Below, in pieces: positions 46,001 to 57,044 of a stretch of DNA of 64,000 bases. The stretch covers positions 1,302,001 to 1,366,000 of the forward strand of contig JALBUN010000023.1 in assembly GCA_025174535.1 (NCBI GenBank), written 5' to 3'. The translations under genes and the position numbers were made by a program. Each line of letters opens with the position of its first letter. Position 1 is the stretch's first letter. The DNA is from Cantharellus purpuraceus. Its lineage: Eukaryota; Basidiomycota; Agaricomycetes; Cantharellales; Hydnaceae. Under the pieces are notes generated by a model. That model did not search any database and was not told where the DNA came from. It saw only the letters and a program-made list of their open reading frames with translations.

Positions 46001-47176
46001 CGAAAAGGATGACAAATTTTGGATCGTATTCCGACCCAACGTTAAGACCAGCAATCTCAGAGAGACACCGCAGCGTTACGTTGCGAAACTCGGGAGCTTC
46101 CAGAAACTGTTCAGCACGCCGTAAGACGATTTAGAAGAATAACAAGGATACCATTGTCGTCATTTACGCACCCTAGTGAGTAGCATATCAATGATTGAAG
46201 TCTCGAAAATGTACCCCAAAGGAATCCAGTTTAGAAACCGCAGTAAAGTCTCCAGTGTTGCCTTGATCAACGAAGTCTTTTGCGCCTTTTCAAGTACTTC
46301 GGAGCACAATTGAAATATTTCAGAGAATTCGCCGCACATCGAATTCTTGAGGTGTTTGATCTTTGTCTGGGTCATCTGGTCCGCTGAGTAATCAAAAATC
46401 TCCTCGCTGAGGAGCTTTAGAATGATCATGTTGTTCTCGCACAGACTAAGATTAGTCTTCGATGATTGAACTAGTTCCGGAACGAACGTCGGCCAGTTAT
46501 GAGGCCACTCTTGTTTCAGAATCTAGTAAACCGATATGTGAAGTCTCGTCCAGTCGGACCACAAGTATTTGACAAACCTGCACAAGAATAAGATTCAGCT
46601 TGTTCATGAAGGTCTTTTCCTTGCGCATTCTAGATTCATCAGAAGCAACGGTCATGATGAGCCCAACAATAAAGTGCCGTATTCCTGAAGATCACGATGA
46701 TGATTACGCATACATCGTACATGGTCGTATCCTTACCTTGTCTCTGTGCATCTGGTAATGCTTTCCAACGCGTTTGTATGAGCTTCTCCAAAATCTGTAA
46801 GCCAAGGTACTACCCGACGTAAGGTTTAAGAATGCATGCTGCTAATGATACGAGAGACTATGCGGACTCACTTTAGCTAGCGGGAAAGTAGATTCCTCCA
46901 AGACTTTGGGGACACGCTGCCACGAATCGGGGCTTTCTTGGAACTGCGTCAAGACCTGCTGAGCCAGTTGACGCTGGACCATGCGAAGACATTGAGACGA
47001 CACTTTTGATCATGATCAAATCACATACTTCTTCTCCTTGACCGGTATAAAATGCTGTAACAACCCTGTCGAACAATGTAACATCTATGTCGATGGAGAA
47101 GTCCAGGAGGGCCTGGATGAAAATGCAATAATGAGCGCACATGTTGGGGTTCAGTCAGAACACGGCTTGCCTCCAT
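43068..47176 (-). CDS. XPO1: Exportin-1 (CRM1), copy A
   Basis: Exportin-1 binds leucine-rich nuclear export signals with RanGTP. ATG-GAG at 47176-47171 is spliced through a GC-AG intron (GCAAGC donor) to 47112, giving [20 protein letters not shown]. The CRIME-type N-terminal repeats follow, then [15 protein letters not shown] blocks. The NES groove is intact, with [20 protein letters not shown]; the Cys codon at 45250-45252 is the known leptomycin-B target. The HEAT repeats continue to the C-terminal [20 protein letters not shown] and [15 protein letters not shown]. No frame breaks were seen. An intron at 45149-45218 splits the codon after GAM and is absent from copy B, whereas the 59565-59637 intron of copy B is absent here. 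It diverges from MCTS1. Confidence 0.95.
47114..47170 (-). other. GC-AG first intron of exportin-1 copy A
   Basis: The minus strand reads ATGGAG|GCAAGC and ends TTTCATCCAG before GCCCTCC. Using this donor gives ME|ALLDFS, matching copy B (ME|GILDFS), where the same intron starts with GT (GTACGC). No GT donor nearby restores the family N-terminus. Confidence 0.7.
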
Positions 47177-47280
47177 AGTTTCCAGGAGCGACCAAGTGGG
47201 TTAATATGTTGGTCAAGGGGGTATATGTGACACGAAGTACGGACGCTGGCAAGTCGTGCTTTGGGTGTGGCTCAAGAGCC

Positions 47281-47290
47281 TCACGTGACC
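47281..47290. promoter_or_regulatory. TCACGTGACC element between XPO1 copy A and MCTS1
   Basis: The palindrome TCACGTGA is followed by CCGCGA, giving a 14-base word identical to the one in the NDC80/MOG1 promoter (34371). It lies 105 bp from the exportin start and 51 bp before the MCTS1 start. Confidence 0.5.
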
Positions 47291-47331
47291 GCGACGTTCA
47301 AGCACTGCAGATAACCTGTGATTTGTCTGTG

Positions 47332-48045
47332 ATGTTCAAAAAGTAGCCTATCGGCTCATCTGTTCTATATTTCTGCTGATGTCGCTTTTATCGTAGATTC
47401 ACCCCCTCTTCCGACATCTCAGGACAAACGATTTTGAAGTCTTCGGTCCAGCGCTCCATCAGGGCGGATCTGCTTGCACAATTCAAGCTCGACACCGAAA
47501 CTCTCGAGCAGATATGGCCAAAGAAGGAGCCACTTGTTCACACGAAATGGTGAGCTCTATGTGGCATCTAGATCGTTACTAATTAATGTACTCGCTTAGG
47601 AGCAGAGAACACATCTCACTGTTCACTTTGCATGGCGTACCACTATTCTTTCAGCACTTCGATGGACCTTACTTTCCAACACTGAGACTTTTGCATAAAT
47701 GTGCGTTTTTCACGACTCATATGAGTTATAACTCGATAGCAGGATCCTACAGACCCTTTTCTTCTTCCAACGGTGAGAGTAGATCGTGGTGCAATTCGTT
47801 TTCTCCTATCTGGTGCACACATGATGTGTCCTGGGTTCACTTCTGCCGGAGGACAACTTCCGCCTCCAGAAGAAGCTCTTCCTGAAAATACACCAGTAGC
47901 TATTCATGCGGAGGGCAAGGAGCATGCAGTTGGTGTCGGCATCACAAAGCTGAGCACGGAGGACATCAAAAAAATCAATAAGGGCGTAGGGGTCGAAACT
48001 TCATGTTATCTTGGCGACGACCTGTGGAATACCAGCAAATTGTAA
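47332..48045 (+). CDS. TMA20: MCTS1/Tma20 translation recycling factor
   Basis: MCTS1/Tma20 with DENR/Tma22 recycles 40S subunits and promotes re-initiation. Exon 1 (ATGTTCAAAAA) joins after an intron to read MFKKFTPSSDISGQ, then LKSSVQRSIRADLLAQF, the family start. After further introns the protein continues WPKKEPLVHTKWSREHISLF, VPLFFQHFDGPYFPTLRLLH and KYPFLLPTVRVDRGAIRFLL, and then the PUA domain (GAHMMCPGFTSAGG, HAEGKEHAVGVGITKLSTED, KKINKGVGVE). It ends DDLWNTSKL. Length about 180 residues, as expected. Its stop lies 42 bp from the convergent SPC24 stop. Confidence 0.94.
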
Positions 48046-48087
48046 TGTGTACAGTCCCCTTTATAGTGATACGTTATTACATCATGT

Positions 48088-48782
48088 TTAGGACGAAGCA
48101 AGGTCCCACAACAGCTGAGTGTACTCCGCGTCTGATCTCTGGTCGTTTAATGTTACGGAGTGCACCTCATTTGATTCCGATCCTTAGGTCTGGTAAGCGA
48201 TGCAACAAGCACACACGTAACTGGGTACTTACGAACAAGAATTTTGACAATATTGCTAATGTTGTCCAATACAGGCTCGAATCCCAGACTACGGCAAATT
48301 TGCAATCTCAACCTGTGAAACATATGTTACCCGGAGCAATCAAGCGGTCCACAGTACTCACGCCGTGGAGTCCAAGTCGTGATCTGATGCTACATCTTTA
48401 TCCTCCAGTGCTCTTTCTTCCTCTCGTAAGCGGAGGAGCTCAGCCTCCTTGCTAGCAAGAAGGCCCTCCCCATCATTAATTGCCTTGCCCAATCCCATGC
48501 GCGTGTCCTCAAGTTCATTCATCAACCCAGCATGCTCCTGTTCTGTTGCTACATTAGCGGGTCGAGTCGCCGATATTTTGGTTTGTTCTAATTGCCTAGA
48601 AAGGGCTGCAGACGATCAAATTTAACCAACTGCAAAATTAAACAATAACAATTCATTCTACCTCGAAGTTGGCCTCTTGTATCTTCAGCCGCTTTTTGCC
48701 TCGCGACTGCTTTCATCCGCATATGCTCTTCAGCGTCTGTGATCATCACGTAGTCATCCTCAGGATCCATGTGTTCATTCAT
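48088..48782 (-). CDS. SPC24: Kinetochore protein Spc24
   Basis: Spc24 pairs with Spc25 to anchor the Ndc80 complex to the inner kinetochore. From the ATG at 48782 (MNEHMDPEDDYVMITDAEEH; an ATG at 48839 is also in frame) a coiled coil follows: KAVARQKAAEDTRGQLRG, then EQEHAGLMNELEDTRMGLGK and KEAELLRLREEERALEDK. The C-terminal globular RWD-like part is rebuilt over introns as LRLQICRSLGFEPVLDN, a SNIVKILVR block, then EVHSVTLND and YTQLLWDLASS. The order and the DLxLWDLxSS-type end match Spc24. The short exons are inferred by splice sites, so small errors are possible. A TCACGTGACC element lies about 113 bp upstream. Confidence 0.85.
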
Positions 48783-48894
48783 CGTGGCAATTATCGGACT
48801 ACTCATGCGATAAGCTGCATTCACCCTCAAACGAGGCAATACCTACATTGGTCCCAACCAGGACATGGTGGCTGCAAACGCGTCGTGACAGACA

Positions 48895-48904
48895 TCACGT
48901 GACC
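48895..48904. promoter_or_regulatory. TCACGTGACC element upstream of SPC24
   Basis: The octamer TCACGTGA followed by CC lies between the SPC24 start (48782) and the CCT1 stop (49011). An ACGCGT word lies 12 bp closer to SPC24 (48878-48883). Confidence 0.5.
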
Positions 48905-49010
48905 AGTCACACTGCGTCGTTCAGCATCAGTTTAGGTGGTCAGTGGATGGAAGCCTTTCATCAGTAGTTTTTATTAGACGAGGATAGGATCAATTCTACG
49001 AATGTCTACA

Positions 49011-51052
49011 CTAGTGACCATGTGGGTCACGATCCGCTTTAGGCTCTGAAATCTGAATCAGTGAACTTGGAAAACTGATAGAAAATCTGAACTGACCAGG
49101 CACGCAATGGATCGCATCGTCAATGCGCAGCAGTGACACTGCAGCCTCAAACGCAGATTTAAGGCTGCGTACTTTGCTCACTGTAGGTTCTAAGACCCCG
49201 GCTTTGATGTTGTCTCGCACTTCTCCATTCAACAAGTCTAGCCCATAGTGTAACAACGCTTTCTTTGGGTCTCCAGTAGGCGCATTTTGTGCAGAGTTGT
49301 GATACGATCGGAGCTTGGCAACTAATTCAGTGGAATCTTTCGCAGCATTGACAGCCAAGGTTTTAGGAATGATGAGGAGAGCGTTCGCGAACTCTGCGAT
49401 GGCAAGTTGTTCGCGAGAGCTCTGCCACCACTATGATCAGCAAAGCATTATTTTGCCACTTTAATATAACCACTGACCAAAGTAGTCGCAAAATTTTCCA
49501 GGTAAATGCTCAGTGCTGTCTCAACAGCGCCACCTCCCGGAACAACGGCACCACTCTCTAATGTCCGCTTGATGATTGATAATGTGTCGTGTAATGCCCT
49601 TTCCATCTCATCGAGCATATAGTCATTAGCACCTCGCAAGACGACGGATGCCGAATTGACCACTTTGGTCCCCCTAATTAAAATGAGCTCGTCGTCCGAT
49701 ATGCGTTCCTGCACAACTTCTTCTGCAAATCCCAAATTGCTCGGTTCAAAGGTCTCCTCGCCTTCGAGATTAGCCAGACTAGACACCAGTGTTGCACCCG
49801 TTGCCTTTGCAATGCGTCGTAAATCCTCCTTCTTGCACCGTCTGACGGCCATCGCTCCGGCCTCAACAAACTCTTTCAAGCATAGATCATCTATGCCCTT
49901 CGTCGTTAATACAACATTGGCACCAGCATCCAGAATCTTGTGAATTCGCTCTAAAGTGATCTCGGACTCTCTACACATACAAATCGTGAGAGCAGATCAA
50001 CAAACAATGAATAGGCTCACCTCTTGCGAATCTCTTCTAGTTGGTTGGGATCATCAATTAGGATTTGTACACCTAAGTGCATACGAGTCTTCTGTAAATT
50101 GATGTCCAAACATGCTATTTTTGCGTTAGGGATCCGGGTCTTCATTGCTGTTTATGCTATGTTAAAAACGCTCTATACGATGCTGGGCCAACGCTTACCT
50201 TGGCTAGCAACAGTGCAGTTGAGGGCATATCCTTTGACAAATAGTGATTCACGTGCACTCTTCCCATGAGCTTTTAAGACATTAACCGCCTTCACAGGGT
50301 ATTTTGTTTCCCCTCGGTTGTTAATCGTCTTGACTGCCAACATCGCATCGACAGCCATAGGAGCAAAGAGGTCGTCGTCGCTGGATCGTCATTCATTCTC
50401 AATCAAATTGCAGAATAGACAAACCATCAAACACACCTCCCGATGATTTTGCTTGACATGGAAGTCTTGGCGGCATTGATCAGAGCATCCTTACCCAGTC
50501 CATCGACCTTCACACTCAATTGATCAACCATGAATTTACAGGCCTCTCTGCATGCCAAGCGATAACCGGTGATGATAGTCGTCGGGTGAATTTTGGCCTT
50601 CACTAGTTCGTTGGCCCGTCGTAACAATTCAGCAGAAATAATAACCACTGATGTTGTCCCATCTCCCACTTCTTTGTCTTGCTTTTGTGCGAGGTCAACA
50701 AAGATGCGTCCCGCTGGATGCTCGACCTCCAACAGACCGAGAATAGTTGCACCGTCATTAGAAATCGTGACTTCCTAGCACCATAATGTTGGATTGGTAC
50801 AGACGGAAGAAAAGTATGAGGAACATACTCCAATATTGTCCACTAGCATCTTGTCCAAGCCCAAAGGCCCTAGTGAGCTCTTAACGATATTGGCTATGGA
50901 TTGAGCCGCCACAACTGTCCTTGACGCATCAGCTCCATTGCATGCATAAACAGATGTCAATACATACCATTCTGGTCACGTATTTCTTGTCCTGATACTC
51001 GATCACCTCCAAGGAATGCCCCAGCCCGCGGGTCGCGTTGAAACATGGCCAT
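49011..51052 (-). CDS. CCT1: Chaperonin-containing TCP-1 subunit alpha
   Basis: CCT1 is one of eight subunits of the cytosolic chaperonin that folds actin, tubulin and WD-repeat proteins including Cdc20. The first exon starts [20 protein letters not shown] and ends GQEIRDQN, joining to [23 protein letters not shown]-binding motifs are present ([10 protein letters not shown], the VGDGTTSVV loop with the catalytic Asp, and [11 protein letters not shown] near the second equatorial part). The MDR-type alpha-subunit block [20 protein letters not shown] and the C-terminus DPHGH resemble fungal Tcp1. Length about 560 residues with at least six introns. It follows SPC24 and diverges from the oxygenase gene. 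Confidence 0.95.
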
Positions 51053-51657
51053 CTTTGAAAATGAGGGAACAAGGTTGGATAAGCGCCAAAACAAGCGCCC
51101 GGTCCCCACTATCTCATCGGGCTGCCAGACAGGCTTCTTTCATGGACGTCTAAGCTCTCTGATTCTGCTGTTAATTCGCATCTGGAAGATTTGAGCTTGG
51201 CCTTTGCTGCTACGTTTCATGTGCTGTGCGTGATGGCCTGTTCATTCCAAGTTGATACAGTTCCCTCCACTACTAATACACCCTAGGTGTCTACCCTTAC
51301 AGTAAGCCGTTACTTCCTTCCTTTGAACCTACAACTTGTAGTAGGAGACAAGATCCATCCCAACAACTGAAGTTGACTTCTTCCACCTATCTCAATCTTG
51401 TTATGCCTTCCTGGAATGTTCACGTGAATATATTGGTCCCTCTGTCCGCCCAGGCTTCAAATTTTTATGTATGTATTAGGGAAAAGACCACCTTACTTTC
51501 CCGGTTCAGCAGATGCTGTCGTGCAACGATGCCATACGCTTGCCAGATTGCGCCATTAAAGCGCGTCACGTTCCTCGGTCCGATTACTGCGTCTCATGAC
51601 CTCTTGCAAGCTGTTAAATTACTGAGAGGTGCCATTCCTGAACTTGTGGTTTCCATT
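51053..51657. other. Intergenic region between CCT1 and the oxygenase gene
   Basis: No gene is supported. The CCT1-proximal 300 bp should hold its promoter. TCACGTGA at 51420-51427 is the fifth copy of the octamer. A frame is open across 51373-51657 in phase with the oxygenase, but the protein family starts at about the ATG at 51658, so the upstream part is treated as leader. Confidence 0.5.
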
Positions 51658-53219
51658 ATGACTGGACTACTCGAAACCTGTGTTAAGCCTGAGATTCCAA
51701 GCTGGTCTCGTCCTGCAGAAACCAGTGCTCAACTCGATTGGGCACCACTCGTAATCATCGATCTCTCAACGTTCAATGAACCAGGTGGAAAGAAAGCTCT
51801 GGCAAACGAATTGAACCATGCAGTACAGTGCTGGGGGTTCTGGACGGTCGTCAATACTGGTATCGATGACACATCGGTGGTCCGTCAATTGAGTATCGCC
51901 CAAGCTTTCTTTAATTTGACTATCGAGGAGAAACGAAAAGCCCCCTGTGACTTCAGCGTTGGAAAGTGGGTCATGTTTTTTTTATTCGATCTTGCCAGCG
52001 GCGACTTGACATGCTGCATACCTGACAGTTACTTCGGATATCGCGAGCCAACGCGAACTATTGGAACAACAGACGTGAAAGAGAACATGGAGATGTTGAA
52101 TGTGCCAAAGTTCACTCCGGATTATGCACATCTTCCGCAGACGGACTTCATGAAGCTTTTCCATGATGAGATTGGGCCATTCCATCGGCTAGTTTGGGAA
52201 AATGTTACTTGCATTAGATCTACTGCCCATAATATTAATGACCAGAACATCAGGTGATTAGGAAGCTCATGATATTATTTGCCATAATTTTGGAGCTACC
52301 AGAGGTACGTCATGCAAAGTGCAATAGAACTAAACAACTGAGTTTCACATATGTGCAGGACTATTTCGTTCAGAGGCATGCTTATGACGAGCCTAGTGAA
52401 GATCATCTCCGTTATGTTTGTACCTCGTTTATCGCCCACGATTCCGTTTTGGTGACGGCTTATAGATGATCTATCACCCACGAACTGCGGAGGAGGATGA
52501 GAAAGTTAAAGGAATGTGGAGTATGGGTCACACAGGTATTTATCCACTGTTGTGTTTAGCAATTGCTTGTTGACACCTACTAGACTTTGGTAGGCCTTAT
52601 ACTTCCAGCTGTCTGGAATCATTCCAAGATTACTGGGCTCATGGGTCTCGAAAGGGTCGTTGACACTTCTATTTTGTCAAACCGTTGCTGCGCTGCAAAT
52701 AAAGACGCCAAATGATGAATGGAAATGGATTCGTCCTGTCCCAGGAGGCATAACGTGCAATGTGGCCGACACTTTATCATTCCTGACCAAGGTTTGGGGT
52801 CTTATTTGTTTCCGATGCAGTATTTCCCCTGTGACTCATTTACCCATATTCAGGGATATCTAAAGTCCACGATACACCGTGTTGTACGACCTCCTCCAGA
52901 TCAGGTTCAGTATGAGCGTCTGGGACTGTTTTATTTTGCACGACCTGGGGACAAAGTGGAGATTGTAACCGCTCCCAGTCCTGTCTTGAAGAGGTTGGGC
53001 TTGTTAAATGAGGACACGGCAAATTTGCCGAAACCTATTACAGGATTGGGTGAGTACCCTTACTCACCTTGCAGCCGAACGTCTCGATGACCCTAATCCA
53101 TAGAATATGTGAGGGCCAGAGTAGCAAATGTGCATAATGTCAAGCAGACGAGACACGACCGAGGCGTTAAACAAGAGTTTCGAATAGGAAATCTTGCTGT
53201 GCAGGACCGGTACGAATGA
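51658..53219 (+). CDS. 2-oxoglutarate/Fe(II)-dependent oxygenase, IPNS-like family
   Basis: From ATG 51658 (MTGLLETCVKPEIPSW) the DIOX_N part reads PLVIIDLSTFNEPGGKKALA, NELNHAVQCWGFWTVVNTGI and SIAQAFFNLTIEEKRK. After introns comes the YFGYREPTRT block and then the catalytic domain: iron ligands in GHTDFGSLTLLF (H-x-D) and STIHRVVRPP (distal His), and a 2-oxoglutarate Arg in YERLGLFYFARPGD. The C-terminus ends RIGNLAVQDRYE after a last intron. This subfamily is widespread in mushrooms; substrates are unknown, but many relatives act in secondary metabolism or hormone-like oxidation. Its codon use and intron density look like its neighbours. Confidence 0.88.
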
Positions 53220-53342
53220 TCACACTTCTAAGCTGTACATATGAACAGCAGGTATATTCATTTCTATGCATTATCCCACTGGATGAACGTAAAGTATACA
53301 TAATGGATAAGGGTATTTGCAGAAACCCAAACGTGTTGTTCC

Positions 53343-54159
53343 TCAGGGAGATACCACCTTTTGCCGCAAAGCATCGCTAGCATAACCGTTGCGGCCTTCT
53401 TCGCGCATTGCAGCTTCCTGTGATAATTGCCTTGGAAAAAGTGCGTATCCCAGGACATATAGTACGGGGATGACCTAAAAGGAAAGGTTGGAATTGAAGT
53501 GTTAGAGACGCTGAAGGATATGCACTTACGACGACCATAGCCATCCACCCCTTGTTTACAGAGGACGGAACAATCGTTCCAACATACAAGACCCATTCAG
53601 TCATGTATCCTAGACGGACTTGATAGAAAGATAGGCCAATCATTGTCAGGCCCAAAGCAATGTGAAATATCCGTTGCGGAGACCGATGTAACAGGAAACG
53701 GTGAGAAGGAGGTTTAAACAGATGCGCGACGAGGCCCACGGTTATTTGGACAAAGTAGAGGATAAAAAGGGTGAGGCCAACTTTCTGCAGTACGTGCACG
53801 TCAATGACAACTGAAGCTGTGGTGATGGAGAAACATGTAGTTTACCATGTGTTGGTCGGTAAAATGTGAGGGGAGGCCGCCAGTGTTGATGGTAGTAGTT
53901 ACGGCTTGGTACCCCATGGCAAAGCCGGCCATGATGACAGGTCCAGCAAAGAAAAATTGAAAGACTACGTGCCCGAAGAACCACTTGTTCGTGAATGTGC
54001 GTGCATAACGAGGGATAAGGATGCCGACGGGTAGCAGGACCAAGAAGCCAATTGACGAGAGGGTAGCATGGACTCTAGCCTGGCGAAAAGTAAGTTGGAA
54101 AGTCCAAGTGAGAAGAGGGAAGCACATACTTGGTGGGGAATGGCGGCAGCGTCAGACAT
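53343..54159 (-). CDS. Cytochrome b561-type membrane protein, no DOMON domain
   Basis: From ATG 54159 (MSDAAAIPHQ, intron, ARVHATLSSIGFLVLLPVGI) five or six membrane helices follow: FGHVVFQFFFAGPVIMAGFA, then KVGLTLFILYFVQITVGLVA, FHIALGLTMIGLSFYQVRLG and a last one around VVVIPVLYVLGYALF. Histidines in VHATLSS, FGHVVFQF and the IFHIALG helix are in the positions expected for the two haems. Such proteins pass electrons across membranes, often from ascorbate or as ferric reductase partners. Many fungal members carry an N-terminal DOMON domain; none is seen here, though an upstream in-frame ATG at 54249 exists. Several short introns. Confidence 0.85.
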
Positions 54160-54645
54160 GGCGTTGTGGGCGAGCGCGGAAGGCCAGTCAGATATAAAAG
54201 ACGGGACACGTAGGAGGCGGTTGGCTCGGGTGATTCGATCAATGCCCACGGGGTCCTATGGGAGCCAATTAGTAGACGCGCTTCGTCATTGCACCACTCG
54301 CGTGATGCATTAATACTGATTGCCACGGCCCTGCACTTTTTAATTGTAAGAAAACACGGCAGCCGAAGGCAGCTGCGGATCCTCCATTTCACTCGCCTCT
54401 ACTGCGGACCCCAGCGTCCTCCAAGCAGATGTACACGCCCTTCAAGTATCCCGCAACGCTAGCCAACCAAAACCTTGGAATAAAGTCACTCATGGTCGCT
54501 CCTCGTCCATGCTGCAGAGTCATCATCGTCTGATGAGTAAAACACTCCTATTCACCGGCGAACTATTATAAGCATTTTTGAAGTCGGTAAATAGAGTATC
54601 TTTGGTAAATATTAGCAAAACTGAATTCTATGCATAATAACCATC

Positions 54646-55103
54646 AGGGCGTATATGGAACCAGCTTAAGCTTGAGTTTTGCTAGCTATGATGGCGGTAG
54701 AGAAAGCTAGTGGAGCGTTCGCAAGGCTCCGGTGAAGCTCCCCACACATGCCGCTTTGAAGCTCCATCCAAAAAGAGTGTCAGACCTCACTACTATGCCA
54801 ATGCGAAGCTACCATAAACGATGAGGGTGCTCAGGCACAGAGTAGAAGATTATGACAACCAGGAAGATGGTTTGGGAGGCACAGCAGTAGTGACCAGAAG
54901 CACGAGGAGGGCTTCACGAACACTGGCCATGGTTGTCCATCGCAAGTCGCACGTACAAAGCATTGCCGTTCGGCTTGCATTCGGGGGTCTGACAAGCTGC
55001 CGGTCCAGACCTGGACCGTTGCCCACTTTGGACTAACGTCGGGTTAATATGGTGGAGCATCAAAAAGCCGGGTTTTCAGCTTAAGCAGGTTCCATATAGC
55101 CCT
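54646..55103. mobile_element. MITE-like element with terminal inverted repeats
   Basis: Left end AGGGCGTATATGGAACCAGC (54646 onward, continuing TTAAGCTTGA) and right end (55103 backward) AGGGCTATATGGAACCTGCT are inverted copies with about 26 of 30 positions alike. The 458-bp interior holds no convincing gene (the plus-strand frame at 54821-55036 has no known motif). Size and structure fit a non-autonomous DNA transposon. A target-site duplication was not obvious. Confidence 0.55.
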
Positions 55104-55410
55104 ATTCTCTATTAGTACAGTACTATCAGTCATCGGGATGTGGAACTTAAATTCTGGACAATTTGAGGATAACCGGAATCCTTCAGTGCTTCAGTGTTTA
55201 TTCATCCATTGGCTTAGATACTCGAGACTACCGTAGTTTTATAACCTTCTTACATCGAAAGTTATGGAATTTATCCTGCATGGACTTGTGGAAAGGGAGA
55301 AAGGTGTTCAAACCAGGAAATTGAACATGGTTCTGGCACATGACAAGTATATCATGAAATATGGACCATACACGAATACCGTGGATTTTTGCGCTAACCG
55401 CCAGCTATCT

Positions 55411-56832
55411 TCACGCTACTGTCACAACCACCTTTCCTTTGGCACGACCAGACATTATGCGTTCATATGCCTTGTGCACGTCTTCAAACGCGTAGACGGA
55501 GTCCACCATCGGTTTGATATGCCCTACTTATGATATTTTAAAATAACTTGCACTTTGCGATGGCTCAGCACTGACCTTCCTCAACCAGGCTGCGGATTGC
55601 CTCCAAGTCTTCTTTTACATTGGTAACACTAATCCTCCTAAAATCATGTGTCATAATCGAACTTTCACTGCGAGGCACGAATTGGAGCTTACTTGTATGT
55701 TCGTCTGGTACCGCCTAGCCATACAGGCCAAAGTGAAGTCTTGAAATATCCCACAAGTGCTGTAATCACACCACCGTCTGAGACGCCGACAGAGACAAAC
55801 ATGCCGTTGCGGTCCAGATACGCTTGACAGGATGTGAACAACTCAACGGATCCGATTGCATCTACGGCACGCAAAACATCAGCACAGAATCCAGTCAAAC
55901 ACCAAAGGGATGGCTACCGAATATAGCATGGAACTTGGGGCTCGGTGGGTTTTTCACAAAATGCTCAGCTACGGGGGTGAGCTTATAATCAATGACCTGC
56001 CGCATTGACCTGGTCAGAAGGGTGGTAACAGTGATCAAAGAGCCTACCTCGTCGGCTCCGAGACTTTTGATCAGTTCCACATTGGCAGTGGAACAACTTG
56101 TCACAACTTTGCATCCTTTTGCCTTGGCTATTTGAATGGCGAAACTTCCAACGGAGCTAGAACCGCCATTTATGAAGATCGTTTGACCAGCTTCTAACTG
56201 GGCCAACTTCAGGCTTTGGTACGCCGTCATCCCTGCCAGGGCTATACCTGCGGCTTGCGTAAAATCGACGTTCGTGGGTTTGTGTGTGAGCTGGTCGGCG
56301 GATAATCGTGTATATTGGGCAAGTGCGCCTTGACCTGTCTTGATGACCACCGCTTTACGATGACAGTCAGATCATAAACCGGGATTGTTGCAAAAGAACG
56401 AAAGGACACGGACGAACAGGGATCCATCCGAACACTTCGTCGCCTTTGTGGAAAGCAGCGCCGTTCGGATCAACGATGACACCTGCAAGGTCATGTTCTG
56501 CAACATGGGGGCGCCGTGCAAAAATGTTGGGCAAGATTTGCATCACTTTGTAGCCGCTATAGCATATCAACTTTGATTGAGTCGCAGTTGCGCCGTAAGA
56601 TACAAAGCACAACGCACACGGGATTAAGAGCCGCAGCGTGTACCTGTAACGTATATGTATGCCTTTTGTGGCTATATAGGAAACACAGGCCACATACCTT
56701 GATCAGGACCTCGCCTTTACGGAGCTGGGAAGGCACGGCTACGTCTTTCTTCAATACTACTGCCTTGCTGGGATTCCCGCGTCGAATGGCGAGCCAAGCA
56801 TTCTGAGTCTTTGGAATGTCATCTGTCGACAT
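55411..56832 (-). CDS. Medium-chain NAD(P)-dependent dehydrogenase (zinc-type ADH-like / quinone reductase)
   Basis: From ATG 56832 (MSTDDIPKTQNAWLAIRRG) the GroES-like half reads LRKGEVLIKV, HAAALNPV and PHVAEHDLAGVIVDPNG, then FHKGDEVFGWIPV. The Rossmann half starts with YTRLSADQLTHKPTNVDFTQ and AAGIALAGMTAYQSLKLA and holds the nucleotide site FINGGSSSVGSFAIQIAKAKG. After introns it continues AYLDRNGMFVSVGVSDG, then IRSLVEEG, HIKPMVDSVYAFEDVHKAY, and ends GKVVVTVA. No catalytic zinc Cys/His set is visible, so a quinone-oxidoreductase type is likely. Substrate unknown. It diverges from exportin-1 copy B with 212 bp between starts. Confidence 0.9.
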
Positions 56833-57044
56833 GATGGTTTGAAACAGGCTTCTAGTGACGATTGCGAATGCATTTTAAGCTGAGACACGGGACGCGTCAG
56901 ACTTAGGTAGGTAACACTTCTCACATTTAACTTGGCTCTGATAGACGAGCCGAAGTATGTAGTTTCTGACGTGCGCTTCACCGCCACACGATCGTATCTG
57001 ACTAAGCACTGCTATTGCCGTGAACTACAACCTCGACCTCAGAT

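Noticed and set aside
47773..48455. Plus-strand frame continuing past the MCTS1 stop
   Set aside because: The region beyond 48045 is explained on the minus strand by SPC24 exons ending with YTQLLWDLASS.
54821..55036. 72-codon plus-strand frame inside the MITE-like element
   Set aside because: It is Arg/Ser-rich without a family, lies wholly within the inverted repeats and is of a length expected by chance.
15094..56897. ACGCGT (MluI cell-cycle box) words upstream of APC5, CDC27, SPC24 and exportin-1 B
   Set aside because: About a dozen ACGCGT words occur in the window, several in coding sequence or an LTR, against roughly 16 expected by chance. This is not enriched, so I mention them only as context.
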